DNA of 64,000 bases from Actinocrispum wychmicini (GTDB taxonomy: Bacteria; Actinomycetota; Actinomycetes; Mycobacteriales; Pseudonocardiaceae). Positions 26,126-34,604 of the stretch are shown here, piece by piece. The position numbers were made by a program, and so were the translations under genes. The notes below the pieces were generated by a model. That model was not told where the DNA came from. It saw nothing but the letters and a program-made list of their open reading frames with translations, and ran no database searches. Each line of letters starts with the position of its first letter. The stretch's first letter is position 1. The DNA lies in assembly GCF_004345645.1 (NCBI RefSeq), contig NZ_SLWS01000014.1:1-64000 (forward strand), in the 5' to 3' direction.

Positions 26126-26653
26126 ATGTCCGACGTCATCGTGCCTCCGATTCCGTTGTCGCTATGGCACCTCCCGACCGTGGGCGGACTAGTTGTGCCC
26201 TGGATCACGCCCCGCACGGCCGACGGTCGCTACCTGCTCGGTTCGGTTGATCGCGATCGGATGGGACGGGCCCTGCTCAACCGGTGGTGCGGAGTGTGCG
26301 GCCGGCCGCTGGAGAACCGTGCCGTGCTGATGATGCGATTGTCGGACCTGCCACGCCAGTGCACCAGCGAACCGGCATTGCACCCCTGGTGCGCCGCGTA
26401 CACCAGCAAGTCTTGTCCGATGATCGGCGGACGACTGGATCACTACCGCTCGTCCCTGCCGCCCCTGGACACGAACATGCTGCCAGCACCCGACGCGTCG
26501 GCCCGCCAAGGCGCTGCTGCCGAACCATGGTTCGCCGTGTGGCTCGCTGGCTACCAAATCATCACCGACCACGGCAACCTCGCCGCCTCCTACGCCGGCA
26601 CAAAGCCATTGCGTGTCCGGCCGATCACCTGGCAACTCCCCAACATCCTTTAA
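26126..26653 (+). CDS. Zinc-motif accessory protein, 175 aa
   Basis: ATG 26126 follows AGGAGA. The sequence has RWCGVCGRPLENRAVLM, then ALHPWCAAYTSKSCPMI: a C-x2-C-like plus C...C pattern of a treble-clef type found in small mobile-element proteins. It is usually seen beside the two PP-loop genes, as here. Function unknown. Confidence 0.65.
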   Translation: MSDVIVPPIPLSLWHLPTVGGLVVPWITPRTADGRYLLGSVDRDRMGRALLNRWCGVCGRPLENRAVLMMRLSDLPRQCTSEPALHPWCAAYTSKSCPMIGGRLDHYRSSLPPLDTNMLPAPDASARQGAAAEPWFAVWLAGYQIITDHGNLAASYAGTKPLRVRPITWQLPNIL

Positions 26654-26723
26654 TCGCAACACAACCAGGAGTGCAGCCCTCGCATCGGCTGCATCACACC
26701 AACATCGCCATACGGAGGACGAC

Positions 26724-28031
26724 ATGCAAAGGGGGACACGAACAATCACTGAACCTCACGACTTGATCCCCTATGTCTGGTCGTACGGGATGGGTGCGGA
26801 ATCAACAGCCGGAATTCTCCGCATGATCACCGACCCGGCCGCCCGGCCCGAGACGATCGCACCGGACTTCTCTAACCTGGTCGTCGTCATCGCGCAGACC
26901 GGCGACGAGTGGAGCACCACTGGAAAGCTTGTCCAGCACTACATTCTTCCTCTTCTCCGTCGACATAACATCCGCCTGGTCGAAGTCGCCCGCCGAGGTC
27001 CGGCCAAAAAGGACGGTGTCGCCGTACTTCAAGACACCCGGCAACCGTACCAGCTGCACCTCGACGGCGTGTACAAGCTGTCCCGCGAGAACCGCGTCAC
27101 CGGCACCATGCCGCAGCTCGGCGGCGTCCGCAAGTGCAGCCAGAAAGCCAAGGGCGCGCCGCAGGATGCGTGGCGCGCCACCGAGTTCGGCGACCAGCTC
27201 TACATCCACGCGATCGGGTTCAACGTCAACGAGTACATCCGGATCATGCGTGACTCCGCGTATTCCATGGGCGGGCAACGTATCCCGACGTATCCGATCT
27301 ACGAGTGGGGCTGGAGCCGACAGGACTGCCTCGACTACTTGTACCGCAAGCTTGGTGCGGTGTGGTCGAAGAGTTGTTGCCGGCACTGTCCCTACGCGGG
27401 CAACAGATCCGGCTGGCCCGAGCAACTCGCACGGTTCGCTGCGCTGCCGACCGAAGCGGCGCAGCACATCATCGACGAGTACGTGTGTCTGGCGCTCAAC
27501 CCCCGATCAGGGCTGTTCGGGCCCGGCAAGTCACTGATCACGCGACTGCACCGTGACCGGGCGACCGAGCCCATCACCCTGGCCGCCGCTCGGATGAAGA
27601 CGATGCCGTGGGCAATTTATCGCGTACGCCGACTCTACTACGCGCCGGCCACCGCTGCCCGATCCGTGGACTGCGTCCTGCGCGGTGGGCACCGCACTGT
27701 CCACACCACGCTCACCGAAGTCAGCCGGCTCGCCGACATCACGGTGACGAAGAACGAGGAGATCGCCGGAGCACCGGTCCGCGATGGTGATCGGGATACC
27801 CACCGCCGGCTGTGGCTGCGCAGGCCCTGCGACGAGACGTATCCGACCCAGGAGGAGTTCTACACGGTCGCTCCCGCCCAGGCACGGGACAAGGAACTCG
27901 ACGGCTTCGCTGTCGCCTGGGCAGAGCACACCGACGAGGCGCTGGCTCAGCTGGAACGCCGCGTCGACATGGCCATCGTAGCCGTGCAGCACGCCGTCAT
28001 CGACACCCAAGGCGGTCGCGGCGCGGCCTGA
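26724..28031 (+). CDS. PP-loop-type protein with altered loop, 435 aa
   Basis: ATG 26724 has CGGAGGA upstream. The opening strand SYGMGAESTAGIL occupies the PP-loop position but lacks the SGGxDS consensus. The rest of the fold is kept: VVIAQTGDEW (strand 2, as in adenylating proteins), a conserved CSQKAKG, and KSCCRHCPYAG, a cysteine cluster typical of PAPS-reductase-like proteins. A C-terminal helical region (about 290-435) is rich in basic residues. It is a paralogue of the 24758 protein with a changed active site, so it may bind nucleotide without the usual chemistry, or be a partner subunit. Confidence 0.72.
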   Translation: MQRGTRTITEPHDLIPYVWSYGMGAESTAGILRMITDPAARPETIAPDFSNLVVVIAQTGDEWSTTGKLVQHYILPLLRRHNIRLVEVARRGPAKKDGVAVLQDTRQPYQLHLDGVYKLSRENRVTGTMPQLGGVRKCSQKAKGAPQDAWRATEFGDQLYIHAIGFNVNEYIRIMRDSAYSMGGQRIPTYPIYEWGWSRQDCLDYLYRKLGAVWSKSCCRHCPYAGNRSGWPEQLARFAALPTEAAQHIIDEYVCLALNPRSGLFGPGKSLITRLHRDRATEPITLAAARMKTMPWAIYRVRRLYYAPATAARSVDCVLRGGHRTVHTTLTEVSRLADITVTKNEEIAGAPVRDGDRDTHRRLWLRRPCDETYPTQEEFYTVAPAQARDKELDGFAVAWAEHTDEALAQLERRVDMAIVAVQHAVIDTQGGRGAA

Positions 28032-28070
28032 ACCATCCAGCCAGTTTCGTCTTCTTGAAGGGATACCACC

Positions 28071-28690
28071 ATGTCTCGGTTCGACCTGCACCCTACGCAC
28101 ACGACGCACTCGTCAACGCCGGCCTGCAATTCGACCTGAGCGGTGTCCTCGACGATCTCACTCAGTGCGTCAGCAGCACGGGCCCTATCGCGACGTCGGA
28201 CACGAGCACGGTAAACCACCGGACCCACGTCGCGACGGTGACCGAACCGCGCGCTGCATCCAATCGCCGCGCTGGACTGCTACAAGTACCAGACCAGCGG
28301 CACGCTCGGTTGGCAGGCCAGCGAAGGCGCACGCCTGGACACAGCGCCTACGCGAGAACCTGCTGACCCGGCTGCTCGCCGAAGCCAATGCCGCGGTGCG
28401 CCATGGAGCCGACTGCGTCCCGGCCTACCGGTTCCTGGCCGTCTACACCGAGACACCCTGGGGCATCACGGAACTGGACCAAGTCCCTGAACTCGGGACG
28501 GCATCGTCGAGCTGCCCAGCGTCCGAAAAGGACTGCGCGTGCAGATCCTGGCCAGCCCGTTCCACACCCGAACAAGGGCCCGTCCTCCCGCGTCCGCCAC
28601 GTGACATTCCTCGGCATCGGGCGGAGCGGACACTACCCCACCTTCGCGCAGGTGTCCGAGCCCTCGCACGAGGCGCCCGCGGCGCCCTGA
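28071..28690 (+). pseudogene. Decayed gene with several frameshifts
   Basis: No single frame reads through, but pieces with protein character switch frame. LDCYKYQTSGTLGWQASEGARLD is in one frame, RLRENLLTRLLAEANAAVRHGAD and FLAVYTETPWGITELDQVPE in a second, and DGIVELPSVRKGLRVQILASPF back in the first. ATG 28071 has a weak ribosome site. At least two indels would rebuild one product of about 190 residues. The family is not recognised. It could instead reflect sequencing error. Confidence 0.5.
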
Positions 28691-28730
28691 CCAGTAGCCC
28701 CAACACGCCCAACTTATCGAGGAGATGACC

Positions 28731-29612
28731 ATGCCTTCACTGGAGGTGCTGCACGCCCGCCTGTTCCTCCTGCGCGCAGCCGAACCACCCGCACCCGCCA
28801 TCCACCAGCACGTCGCCGTCCACGGGCCAGTCGACACCATCGCGCACATCCGACACCGCAGCGCCCCCGCCGCGGTCCTCAACGAGGTCACCCGGCCGGA
28901 CGCCCGGATCGACGACGACCTGCGGGCCCTCGACCACGGCACGGCGCGGCTGCTGACGCCCGAGGGGGACGACTGGCCGCTCGGACGGCTGACCGCCCTG
29001 GCTGGCCATGGCGTTCCGCTCGGCCTGTGGGTGCGCGGTGACGGCGTCCTGACCGAACTCGCCGAACCCGCCGTTACGGTCACCGGCGCCCGAGCGTCGT
29101 CGGAGTACGGAAACACGGTCGCCAGGGACCTCAGCGACGACCTCGCCCGCGCCGGGGTGACGGTCATCAGCGGCGGCGGTCTCGGAGTGGACGAGGCGGC
29201 TCACCGCGGAGCGCTAGCCGCCGATGGCCGCACGATCGCCGTAATCGCCAACGGGGTCGACCAGACCCATCCACACCAGCACGCTCGGCTCTACGAGACC
29301 GTGATCGACCAGGGCGGACTGTTGGTCAGCGAGTACCCGATCGGCACACCACCGACCCGCATCCGGTTCCACGCGCGGTGCCGGCTGTTGGCTGCTCTCG
29401 CCGCGGCGACCGTAGTCGTTGAAGCCGGCCACCGCAGCGGCGCACTCGCTGTCGCCCGCGCCGCTCACGAGCTCGGCCGGTGGGTCTACGGCGTGCCGGG
29501 CCCGATCCACTCCGTCACGTCGAAGGGCGTCAACGAGCTGCTGCGCACCGGCGTCGCCACCGTGGCCAGCTCCATCGAGGACATCAACTACCAAGAGGAG
29601 CGACTGCGATGA
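28731..29612 (+). CDS. dprA: DprA/Smf-type DNA-processing protein
   Basis: A Rossmann-like single-stranded-DNA-binding protein, 293 residues. GVTVISGGGLGVDEAAHRGAL matches the DprA SGxAxGID...H signature. AVIANGVDQTHPHQHARLYE and GGLLVSEYPIGTPPTRIRFHARCRLLAALA follow in the family order, and RSGALAVARAAHELGRWVYGVPGP ends the core. The N-terminal 100 residues are divergent. DprA homologues on conjugative elements are thought to protect or load incoming single strands. Start ATG 28731 is 6 nt from GAGGAG; ATG 28725 is too close. The stop overlaps the next gene. Confidence 0.88.
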   Translation: MPSLEVLHARLFLLRAAEPPAPAIHQHVAVHGPVDTIAHIRHRSAPAAVLNEVTRPDARIDDDLRALDHGTARLLTPEGDDWPLGRLTALAGHGVPLGLWVRGDGVLTELAEPAVTVTGARASSEYGNTVARDLSDDLARAGVTVISGGGLGVDEAAHRGALAADGRTIAVIANGVDQTHPHQHARLYETVIDQGGLLVSEYPIGTPPTRIRFHARCRLLAALAAATVVVEAGHRSGALAVARAAHELGRWVYGVPGPIHSVTSKGVNELLRTGVATVASSIEDINYQEERLR

Positions 29613-30406
29613 CTGATCCCGAACGCTTTCGGACTGCGCTGGCCGCCCTCGACCTGCCCGCCGACTGGCGGGTCGACGTGACCATCCGTCCGCGGCGCCG
29701 CAGGCCCGCCATCGAGATCAAGCCAGGCGGCGCGGTTGTCGTCCTGATTCCACCGATGGCCGACCCGAAGCAGGTCGCCAGGTTCGTGAGCAGCCACCGT
29801 CGATGGATTGCCGAGAAGGTCGACATTGCGGCGCGTCTGGCCCCTGAGCACGCGGTCAAGGAGTTCGTCGACGGCGAGGAGTTCGAGCTGCTGGGCCACC
29901 GATACCGGCTCCAGTTCGTTGCTACGCCTGTGGGCGTCGAGCAGCTTCCTGCGATTACCTCGAAAGGTGTTCTGTACGCGCGGAAGCAGAGGCCAGAGCT
30001 GGTACGTCGGGCGGTCATCGGGTTGTACCGCGAGGTCGGGCTGGAGTGGCTGCGCTGTGAGGGCCGCCAGTACGAGGTGCAGGGCCGGATCGCCGGCCTC
30101 ACCTACGCCGTGCGTGACCTCGGCCGGCGCCGCTGGGGCATCTACGAGGGGCCGCCCAAGCACACAACGACCCTGCACTGGGCTGCGTTCGGTCTGCCGA
30201 TGCGATTCATCGAGTACGTCCTCGTGCACGAACAGGCCCACGCCACCCAGCCCGGCGGGTCTCCTCATGGCCGCGCGTGGCAGCGGCAGATGTACCTGTG
30301 GATGCCGGACTGGCGGCAGCGCCAGACCGAACTCGCCGACGTCGGTCGCCACTGCTGGCTCGGGGACCACTGGCCGAGCACACCATTGGTCTCGCGTCAG
30401 CCCTAG
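29609..30406 (+). CDS. YgjP/M48-like metalloprotease (DUF45 type)
   Basis: A 265-residue protein with a beta-rich N-terminal domain (VDVTIRPRRRRPAIEIKPGG) and the metalloprotease core: YVLVHEQAHATQPGGSPHGRAW, giving HEQAH at 207-211 and a third histidine at 220. EYVLVHE and WMPDWRQRQ match the YgjP family. Cytosolic; substrate unknown. It overlaps the dprA stop (ATGA), so the two are coupled. DprA followed by a YgjP-type protease suggests processing of a shared partner during DNA entry (inference). Confidence 0.85.
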   Translation: MTDPERFRTALAALDLPADWRVDVTIRPRRRRPAIEIKPGGAVVVLIPPMADPKQVARFVSSHRRWIAEKVDIAARLAPEHAVKEFVDGEEFELLGHRYRLQFVATPVGVEQLPAITSKGVLYARKQRPELVRRAVIGLYREVGLEWLRCEGRQYEVQGRIAGLTYAVRDLGRRRWGIYEGPPKHTTTLHWAAFGLPMRFIEYVLVHEQAHATQPGGSPHGRAWQRQMYLWMPDWRQRQTELADVGRHCWLGDHWPSTPLVSRQP

Positions 30407-30473
30407 CGATCACTCGGTCTACCCAGCGGGCGACCTCGTGGGGATCTCCCGACGTCGCCCGCTGCACACCAGG

Positions 30474-30514
30474 TGTCATACTGACAGTAAGGTAGACATG
30501 CATGATAGACATGC
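30474..30514. promoter_or_regulatory. Palindrome and TAGACATGC direct repeats
   Basis: TGTCA-TAC-TGACA (30474-30486) is a perfect 5-bp inverted repeat. It is followed by TAGACATGC at 30493-30501 and again at 30506-30514, a 13-nt spacing. The TAGACATG core is shared with 15150 and 15619. The site lies 60-100 nt upstream of the small gene at 30574, so it is a likely repressor or activator site for it. Confidence 0.55.
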
Positions 30515-30573
30515 CGCGATAACGACACGTCGTCACACAGCACCTCGACGACGCCAGCGAGAAAGGCTTCTCG

Positions 30574-30888
30574 ATGAGCGACGAGCCCAAGGAAGTCCTG
30601 CACCTTCGCGCCATCCGAGCCGAGTTCGACGACATCAAGAACAAGCTGGACGACGCCCGCGTACAGCAGACTAACTTGGAAAATACGATCGCCGACCTGC
30701 TCGCGAAGCAACGTGAGGCCAGGAAGAAGCGACGCGACGCCATCCTGGCTGCCGACGCCGCGGGCATCCCACGACTGCGGATCTCCAAGGAATCCGGCAT
30801 GCGGCGAAGCAACATGTACAAGCTCTTCGAGGAAGGCAGCGACGACTCGACCCCACCAGACGTCGAGGACAGCGACCCACAGGAGTGA
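30574..30888 (+). CDS. Coiled-coil, HTH-like small protein, 104 aa
   Basis: A long coiled coil spans about residues 10-60 (LRAIRAEFDDIKNKLDDARV then LENTIADLLAKQREARKKRRDAIL). A short helix-turn-helix-like segment follows, AADAAGIPRLRISKESGMRRSNMYKLFEEG, and then an acidic tail. ATG 30574 follows GAAAGG. A partner of this design could be a small DNA-binding or anti-sigma-like regulator. It ends the + strand train. Confidence 0.65.
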   Translation: MSDEPKEVLHLRAIRAEFDDIKNKLDDARVQQTNLENTIADLLAKQREARKKRRDAILAADAAGIPRLRISKESGMRRSNMYKLFEEGSDDSTPPDVEDSDPQE

Positions 30889-31692
30889 GTCATCAGCAGC
30901 ACCGCCCGCGGCCACCAGGTGACACGTGTGCGGAACTCTCAACGCAGGCGCCCGACGCCAACGACTGCGGGTCTCACCAGCATCCCCGCCAGCCGTTGCT
31001 GATGGGGGCTCCAAGCTCGCCCGCCGCAGGAAAGATCACCGAGATGTTCCGCTCGCACGTCAAGGACGGGCATCGGCCTGAGTGCGAGCTGTCCGACCGT
31101 CTTAGGGCGCGCATCGAGTCGTGATCAATCTGTGGCATGGAGTCGTCGTGCCCCGCACCACGTTCTGGCATGTCCTGTGACAACGAAGCTGACCGGTGCC
31201 GCCGACGTGTGAGCGACGCGGGCGCCGAGCGGTGCCGGCATAGGTAGAGCCCCCACTTCGGCCGAGGCACGCAGCTTGTCCAATTCGCCGTGCTGCCGTT
31301 GGGTGACGTCCGCCAGCGTTGCACCTCACGCCAGCTCGCCGCCTTCCCGTCCAGGCATCTCACGCTGTGGCGGGTCGCGCTGGTTGTCCCTGGAGGGCTT
31401 GTACGACCTGGGCTTCTGGTGTCGTTTGTGCACGGTTGTTGTCATCAAGGGATCACGGTGGTTGTCACTGCGCTGGTTGCTGGTTTGGTGCGTCGTCTTG
31501 GCCGTAACGGCCTGTGGCATGTCCCCTCTGTGGTAGCGAATTGGTCCTAAGTGGACGATACAGTGGGCTTCGGCGGTGGGTGCCCCGCTTGATCCTGTGG
31601 GAGTCTGGGCCGGTGGTGTGGCGGGCCTGTGCTTGGTCTGGCCTGGTCGGGGTGGGCGGCCCCGGGGTGGTGCCGGGGCCGCTGTGGGGTTG
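30889..31692. other. No clear gene
   Basis: About 800 bases between the end of the + strand train and the convergent minus-strand gene. Short frames occur on both strands but none has a family resemblance and a ribosome site. On the minus strand near 31250-31350, LADVTQRQHGELDKLRASAE looks like a coiled-coil fragment and may be a gene remnant. Confidence 0.35.
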
Positions 31693-32586
31693 TTACCAGC
31701 TGATGATGGCGAAGCCGTCAACGCCGGTCTTGCCATCCTGGGGCGGGATACCTTGTTGGAAATAGCTGAGGCCGCCGTCACCACCGGCGCCGCCACCGGT
31801 GGCGGGGTTGAAGCCGCCTTGGCCGTCTAGGAAGCCAGCGCCGCCGGGGTCGGCGGCCACGGTGCTGCCGCCGAGGCCGATGCAGGTGGTGATGACCCCG
31901 CCGAGGCCGGGCAGGGCGGCGCTGGTGACGCCGGGGATGCCGGTTCCGCCGCCCTGGCCGCCCTGGCCGCCTGCCGCCCGAGCACCGGTCAGGAGGGTGC
32001 CGAAGCTGCTCGCGCCGCCACCGCCACCGCCACCGCCGCTGAGGCCGGAGAGGCTTTCACCGGGCAGGCCACTCAGGCCGCCACCAAGACCGCCACCGCC
32101 CAAGCCGCCCAGGCCGGCGAACGCGTCGCCATCGCCTCCGGCGGCGCCGCCGCCACCGCCGCCCTGCGGCCCACCATTGCCCGCGTCGCGGTTGACGGTG
32201 TACGTGGAACCGTGCGCGCCGCCGTCCGGGCCGCTGCCATCCAGTCCGTCGGCAGAAGGGGTCCCGCCGCCGCCACCGCCGCCGCCCACCACGACGGGGT
32301 AGGTGGTGCTCGGGGTGACGGGGAGTTGGCAGATGACGTGGGCACCCGCACCCGCGCCACCACCAATAGCGCCACCGCTGCCTGCGCCGCCGCCACCGCC
32401 GCCACCGGCGGTCAGTTCGACGTGCAGGGTGTGCACACCGGCCGGGACGGTGAAGGTGTAGTGCCCGGGGTAGAGGAACTCCTCCGGGCTCGTCTGAGCC
32501 TGTGCGACGCCACCGGTGGCGCACATCACGCCACCGACGAGCACTGTCACCGCCGCGATCCGAGAACCGAGATGTCGGGTAACCAT
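31693..32586 (-). CDS. Secreted glycine-rich protein
   Basis: A 297-residue exported protein. The signal peptide ends AQA, probable cleavage near residue 30. FLYPGHYTFTVPAGVHTLHVELTAGGGG opens the known glycine-rich/lectin-like fold (Gly_rich type). About 45 percent of the remainder is glycine, with runs of G broken by A, S and D. The end IISW is a typical strand. Such proteins are surface-exposed in actinomycetes and reminiscent of PE_PGRS. GGGAGG lies 5 nt before ATG 32586. It may mark the outer surface of cells carrying the element. Confidence 0.82.
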   Translation of the reverse strand: MVTRHLGSRIAAVTVLVGGVMCATGGVAQAQTSPEEFLYPGHYTFTVPAGVHTLHVELTAGGGGGGGAGSGGAIGGGAGAGAHVICQLPVTPSTTYPVVVGGGGGGGGTPSADGLDGSGPDGGAHGSTYTVNRDAGNGGPQGGGGGGAAGGDGDAFAGLGGLGGGGLGGGLSGLPGESLSGLSGGGGGGGGASSFGTLLTGARAAGGQGGQGGGTGIPGVTSAALPGLGGVITTCIGLGGSTVAADPGGAGFLDGQGGFNPATGGGAGGDGGLSYFQQGIPPQDGKTGVDGFAIISW

Positions 32587-33067
32587 GATGACCTCCCACT
32601 ACCTGAGGACTCACCGCACACCGGACGCGCACGGTGAGTAGCCAACGGGACACTGATTGACGCGCCCGACGGGCGTGTCACGACGTCACCCAGCCGACGG
32701 CCGCGTGCCCAATCACCTCCGTTGACCGGCTACGATGCGGTGACCCCGCGCATTGTTCGTCCACACCGGACACCTGAACCCCGTCGATTACAGATCGTGA
32801 CCACAAACAAGGTTCACTTGTGACCTGCGTCACATCGGACAGTGTGGTTCATGCTCTGCCGTCCGCAGTCACACGTCCTCCCGCTCGGCACACCTTGCGG
32901 CTCGCCGCGGGGCTATCGGAGTAGCGGGCCCGGGTCGGGCGGCGGGGCGTGCGTTGTCGGTTCAGTTGAGGCATCCGGATCAGTGACAGTCATCGTGACC
33001 AAGAGACAGACATCTTGACCCGCCACACACGCGGGGTGATGGTCAAGGCGCCCAATCACGAGCTAAC
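32587..33067. other. Intergenic between divergent genes
   Basis: No gene. It holds the promoters of the glycine-rich gene (minus) and the small gene at 33068 (plus). ACGCGCCCG and CGGGCGTGT (about 32660-32678) can pair with one wobble; function unclear. Confidence 0.35.
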
Positions 33068-33361
33068 GTGTCGAACGTGTGTTCGGACTTCTATGAAGGT
33101 GAGTCGGACGGGGTTGCTCAGTACCGGTTCGGGCCAGGCCCACGACTGACCGTCGTGCCTCCCGACGTGTGCACGAACGGGCATTCGCTCGGACCTGGAC
33201 AAATGACGATCGGCTGGTCGCCGCCCAACTCCCACTTCGTCAGTTGCCATCGCTGCCAGACCGAACGACGCGCGCGGCACACCATCTACTTGCGGGAACC
33301 TACCCCAGAGGAATTCGAGGCACAGCGCCGCAAGCGGTGTGATGCCGACGCACACCTGTAG
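33068..33361 (+). CDS. Small zinc-type protein, 97 aa
   Basis: GTG 33068 start. The protein has VCTNGHSLGPGQM then HFVSCHRCQTERRARH: a CxxxH...CxxC pattern suggesting a zinc knuckle. A charged C-terminal helix follows. Similar short proteins occur beside transfer genes in actinomycete elements. Function unknown. Confidence 0.55.
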   Translation: MSNVCSDFYEGESDGVAQYRFGPGPRLTVVPPDVCTNGHSLGPGQMTIGWSPPNSHFVSCHRCQTERRARHTIYLREPTPEEFEAQRRKRCDADAHL

Positions 33362-33457
33362 TTTCCCCGCTGTTGCAACTACTGATGTGGACCGCTAACG
33401 GCCACAGGGTGAGCGGCACCACCGTGGGTTGGCGGTGACGACGAACCAGACGCAAGT

Positions 33458-33493
33458 CAGCCCGCCGGCTCTCCTCAGAGGGCTGGCGGGCTG
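33458..33493. terminator. Bidirectional hairpin between convergent genes
   Basis: CAGCCCGCC (33458-33466) pairs with GGCGGGCTG (33485-33493), with further partial pairing inside. It lies between the end of the + strand gene at 33361 and the end of the minus-strand wall hydrolase at 33641, so it can stop transcripts from both sides. Confidence 0.65.
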
Positions 33494-33640
33494 ATCAACG
33501 AGCCCGCCGAGGGGGGAGGTGCGCACTCGTCCAGGTCGGACAGCTTTTCACCCAGGCGGCCAGGCCGTCAATCGGCGAACCGGCATGTCCAACGGACTTA
33601 CGAGCTTCCTGTGGGCGAAAGCAGCGTCAGTACGTCCACT

Positions 33641-34600
33641 TTAGACGCGTGAGACGACAACTGGCCGAGACGCCGCGAGGAAGTCGTCACCGTTCCAGCG
33701 GTACGAGCTGATCTTGACTGGCTCGTTAAAGGTGGATGCATGCACGATCTTGCCCGCGCCGAGGTACAAGCCGACGTGGTGGACGTGGTTGGGGGTGCCG
33801 TAGAAGATGAGGTCGCCGGGAAGCAGTGGCTGACCGGTGGGTACGAGTGGTCCGGTGTTGTACTGTGCTTGCGCGGTGCGGGGCAGGGTGATTCCGGCTG
33901 CGTGGTATGCCTGCATGGTGAGTCCGGAGCAGTCGAATCCGGCGTCTCCTGCGGCTGGTCCATCGCCTCCCCATTGGTAGGGGCGGCCGAGTTGGCTGCA
34001 CGCGAACGTGATCGCGGTGGTTACGGCGGCGGTGGGTGCTTGGATCTTGGTGCAATCGCCGGTACCGGGCATCGTTTGGCCGTACTTCTGGGCCTGGGCG
34101 AGGACTTGGTTGACGTACCAGTCGGCGTGGTTGTAAGCGAAGATGGCTTTGCGGAGGTCCTTGGGAGCACCGGAGTCACAGAGGTAGTAGGCCGCCGCGT
34201 AGATGGCATCGTGTTTGTCCCACGGGGAGGGCGGATTCTTCCCGCCAGGGGTAAGAGGATGCCGCGCGATGACACTGTCGAATGTGGACTGGAGAAACTG
34301 CATCGGTCCGCGTGCGCCTGCTGCATTGGAGGTTCCGTCCGCGACGCCGGGGAGGGCGCTGCGGCCGTGGTTGGTTTCGATTTTTCCGATGGCGCCGAGG
34401 ATGGACCAGTCCAGGCCGGGGCAGACGGCGGTGGCTTGTTGGTAGAGGGCGAGGTAGTCGGATGGGATGTCGTCGAGGGCTACTTGGCTGGGTTGGGTGC
34501 TGTTGCTGCCGAACAGGGCGTTGGCGAGTGCTTCGGCGAGCCCGCCGATGAGGATGGGGATGGCGATGATGGCTGCGATGATGGTGATGCCGATTTTCAC
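33641..34600 (-). CDS. Bifunctional lytic transglycosylase / NlpC-P60 hydrolase
   Basis: A 319-residue wall-cutting protein for passage of the transfer apparatus. An N-terminal hydrophobic anchor (residues 5-30) precedes an SLT-like lysozyme domain with the catalytic glutamate E75 in IGKIETNHGRS, GARGPMQFLQSTF and AIYAAAYYLCDSG. The NlpC/P60 domain (about 190-319) has the nucleophile C224 in FDCSGLTMQAYH, GDLIFYGTPNHVHHVGLYLG with the base histidine (H275), and HASTFNEPV. GTG 34600 has GGAGGTGA upstream. The gene lies 4 nt after the replication-relaxation gene, in one operon. Confidence 0.92.
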   Translation of the reverse strand: MKIGITIIAAIIAIPILIGGLAEALANALFGSNSTQPSQVALDDIPSDYLALYQQATAVCPGLDWSILGAIGKIETNHGRSALPGVADGTSNAAGARGPMQFLQSTFDSVIARHPLTPGGKNPPSPWDKHDAIYAAAYYLCDSGAPKDLRKAIFAYNHADWYVNQVLAQAQKYGQTMPGTGDCTKIQAPTAAVTTAITFACSQLGRPYQWGGDGPAAGDAGFDCSGLTMQAYHAAGITLPRTAQAQYNTGPLVPTGQPLLPGDLIFYGTPNHVHHVGLYLGAGKIVHASTFNEPVKISSYRWNGDDFLAASRPVVVSRV

Positions 34601-34604
34601 GGGG

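Noticed and set aside
31276..31550. Possible small membrane protein in two overlapping + frames
   Set aside because: Overlapping frames look alike only because of GC-rich repeats; no start signal.
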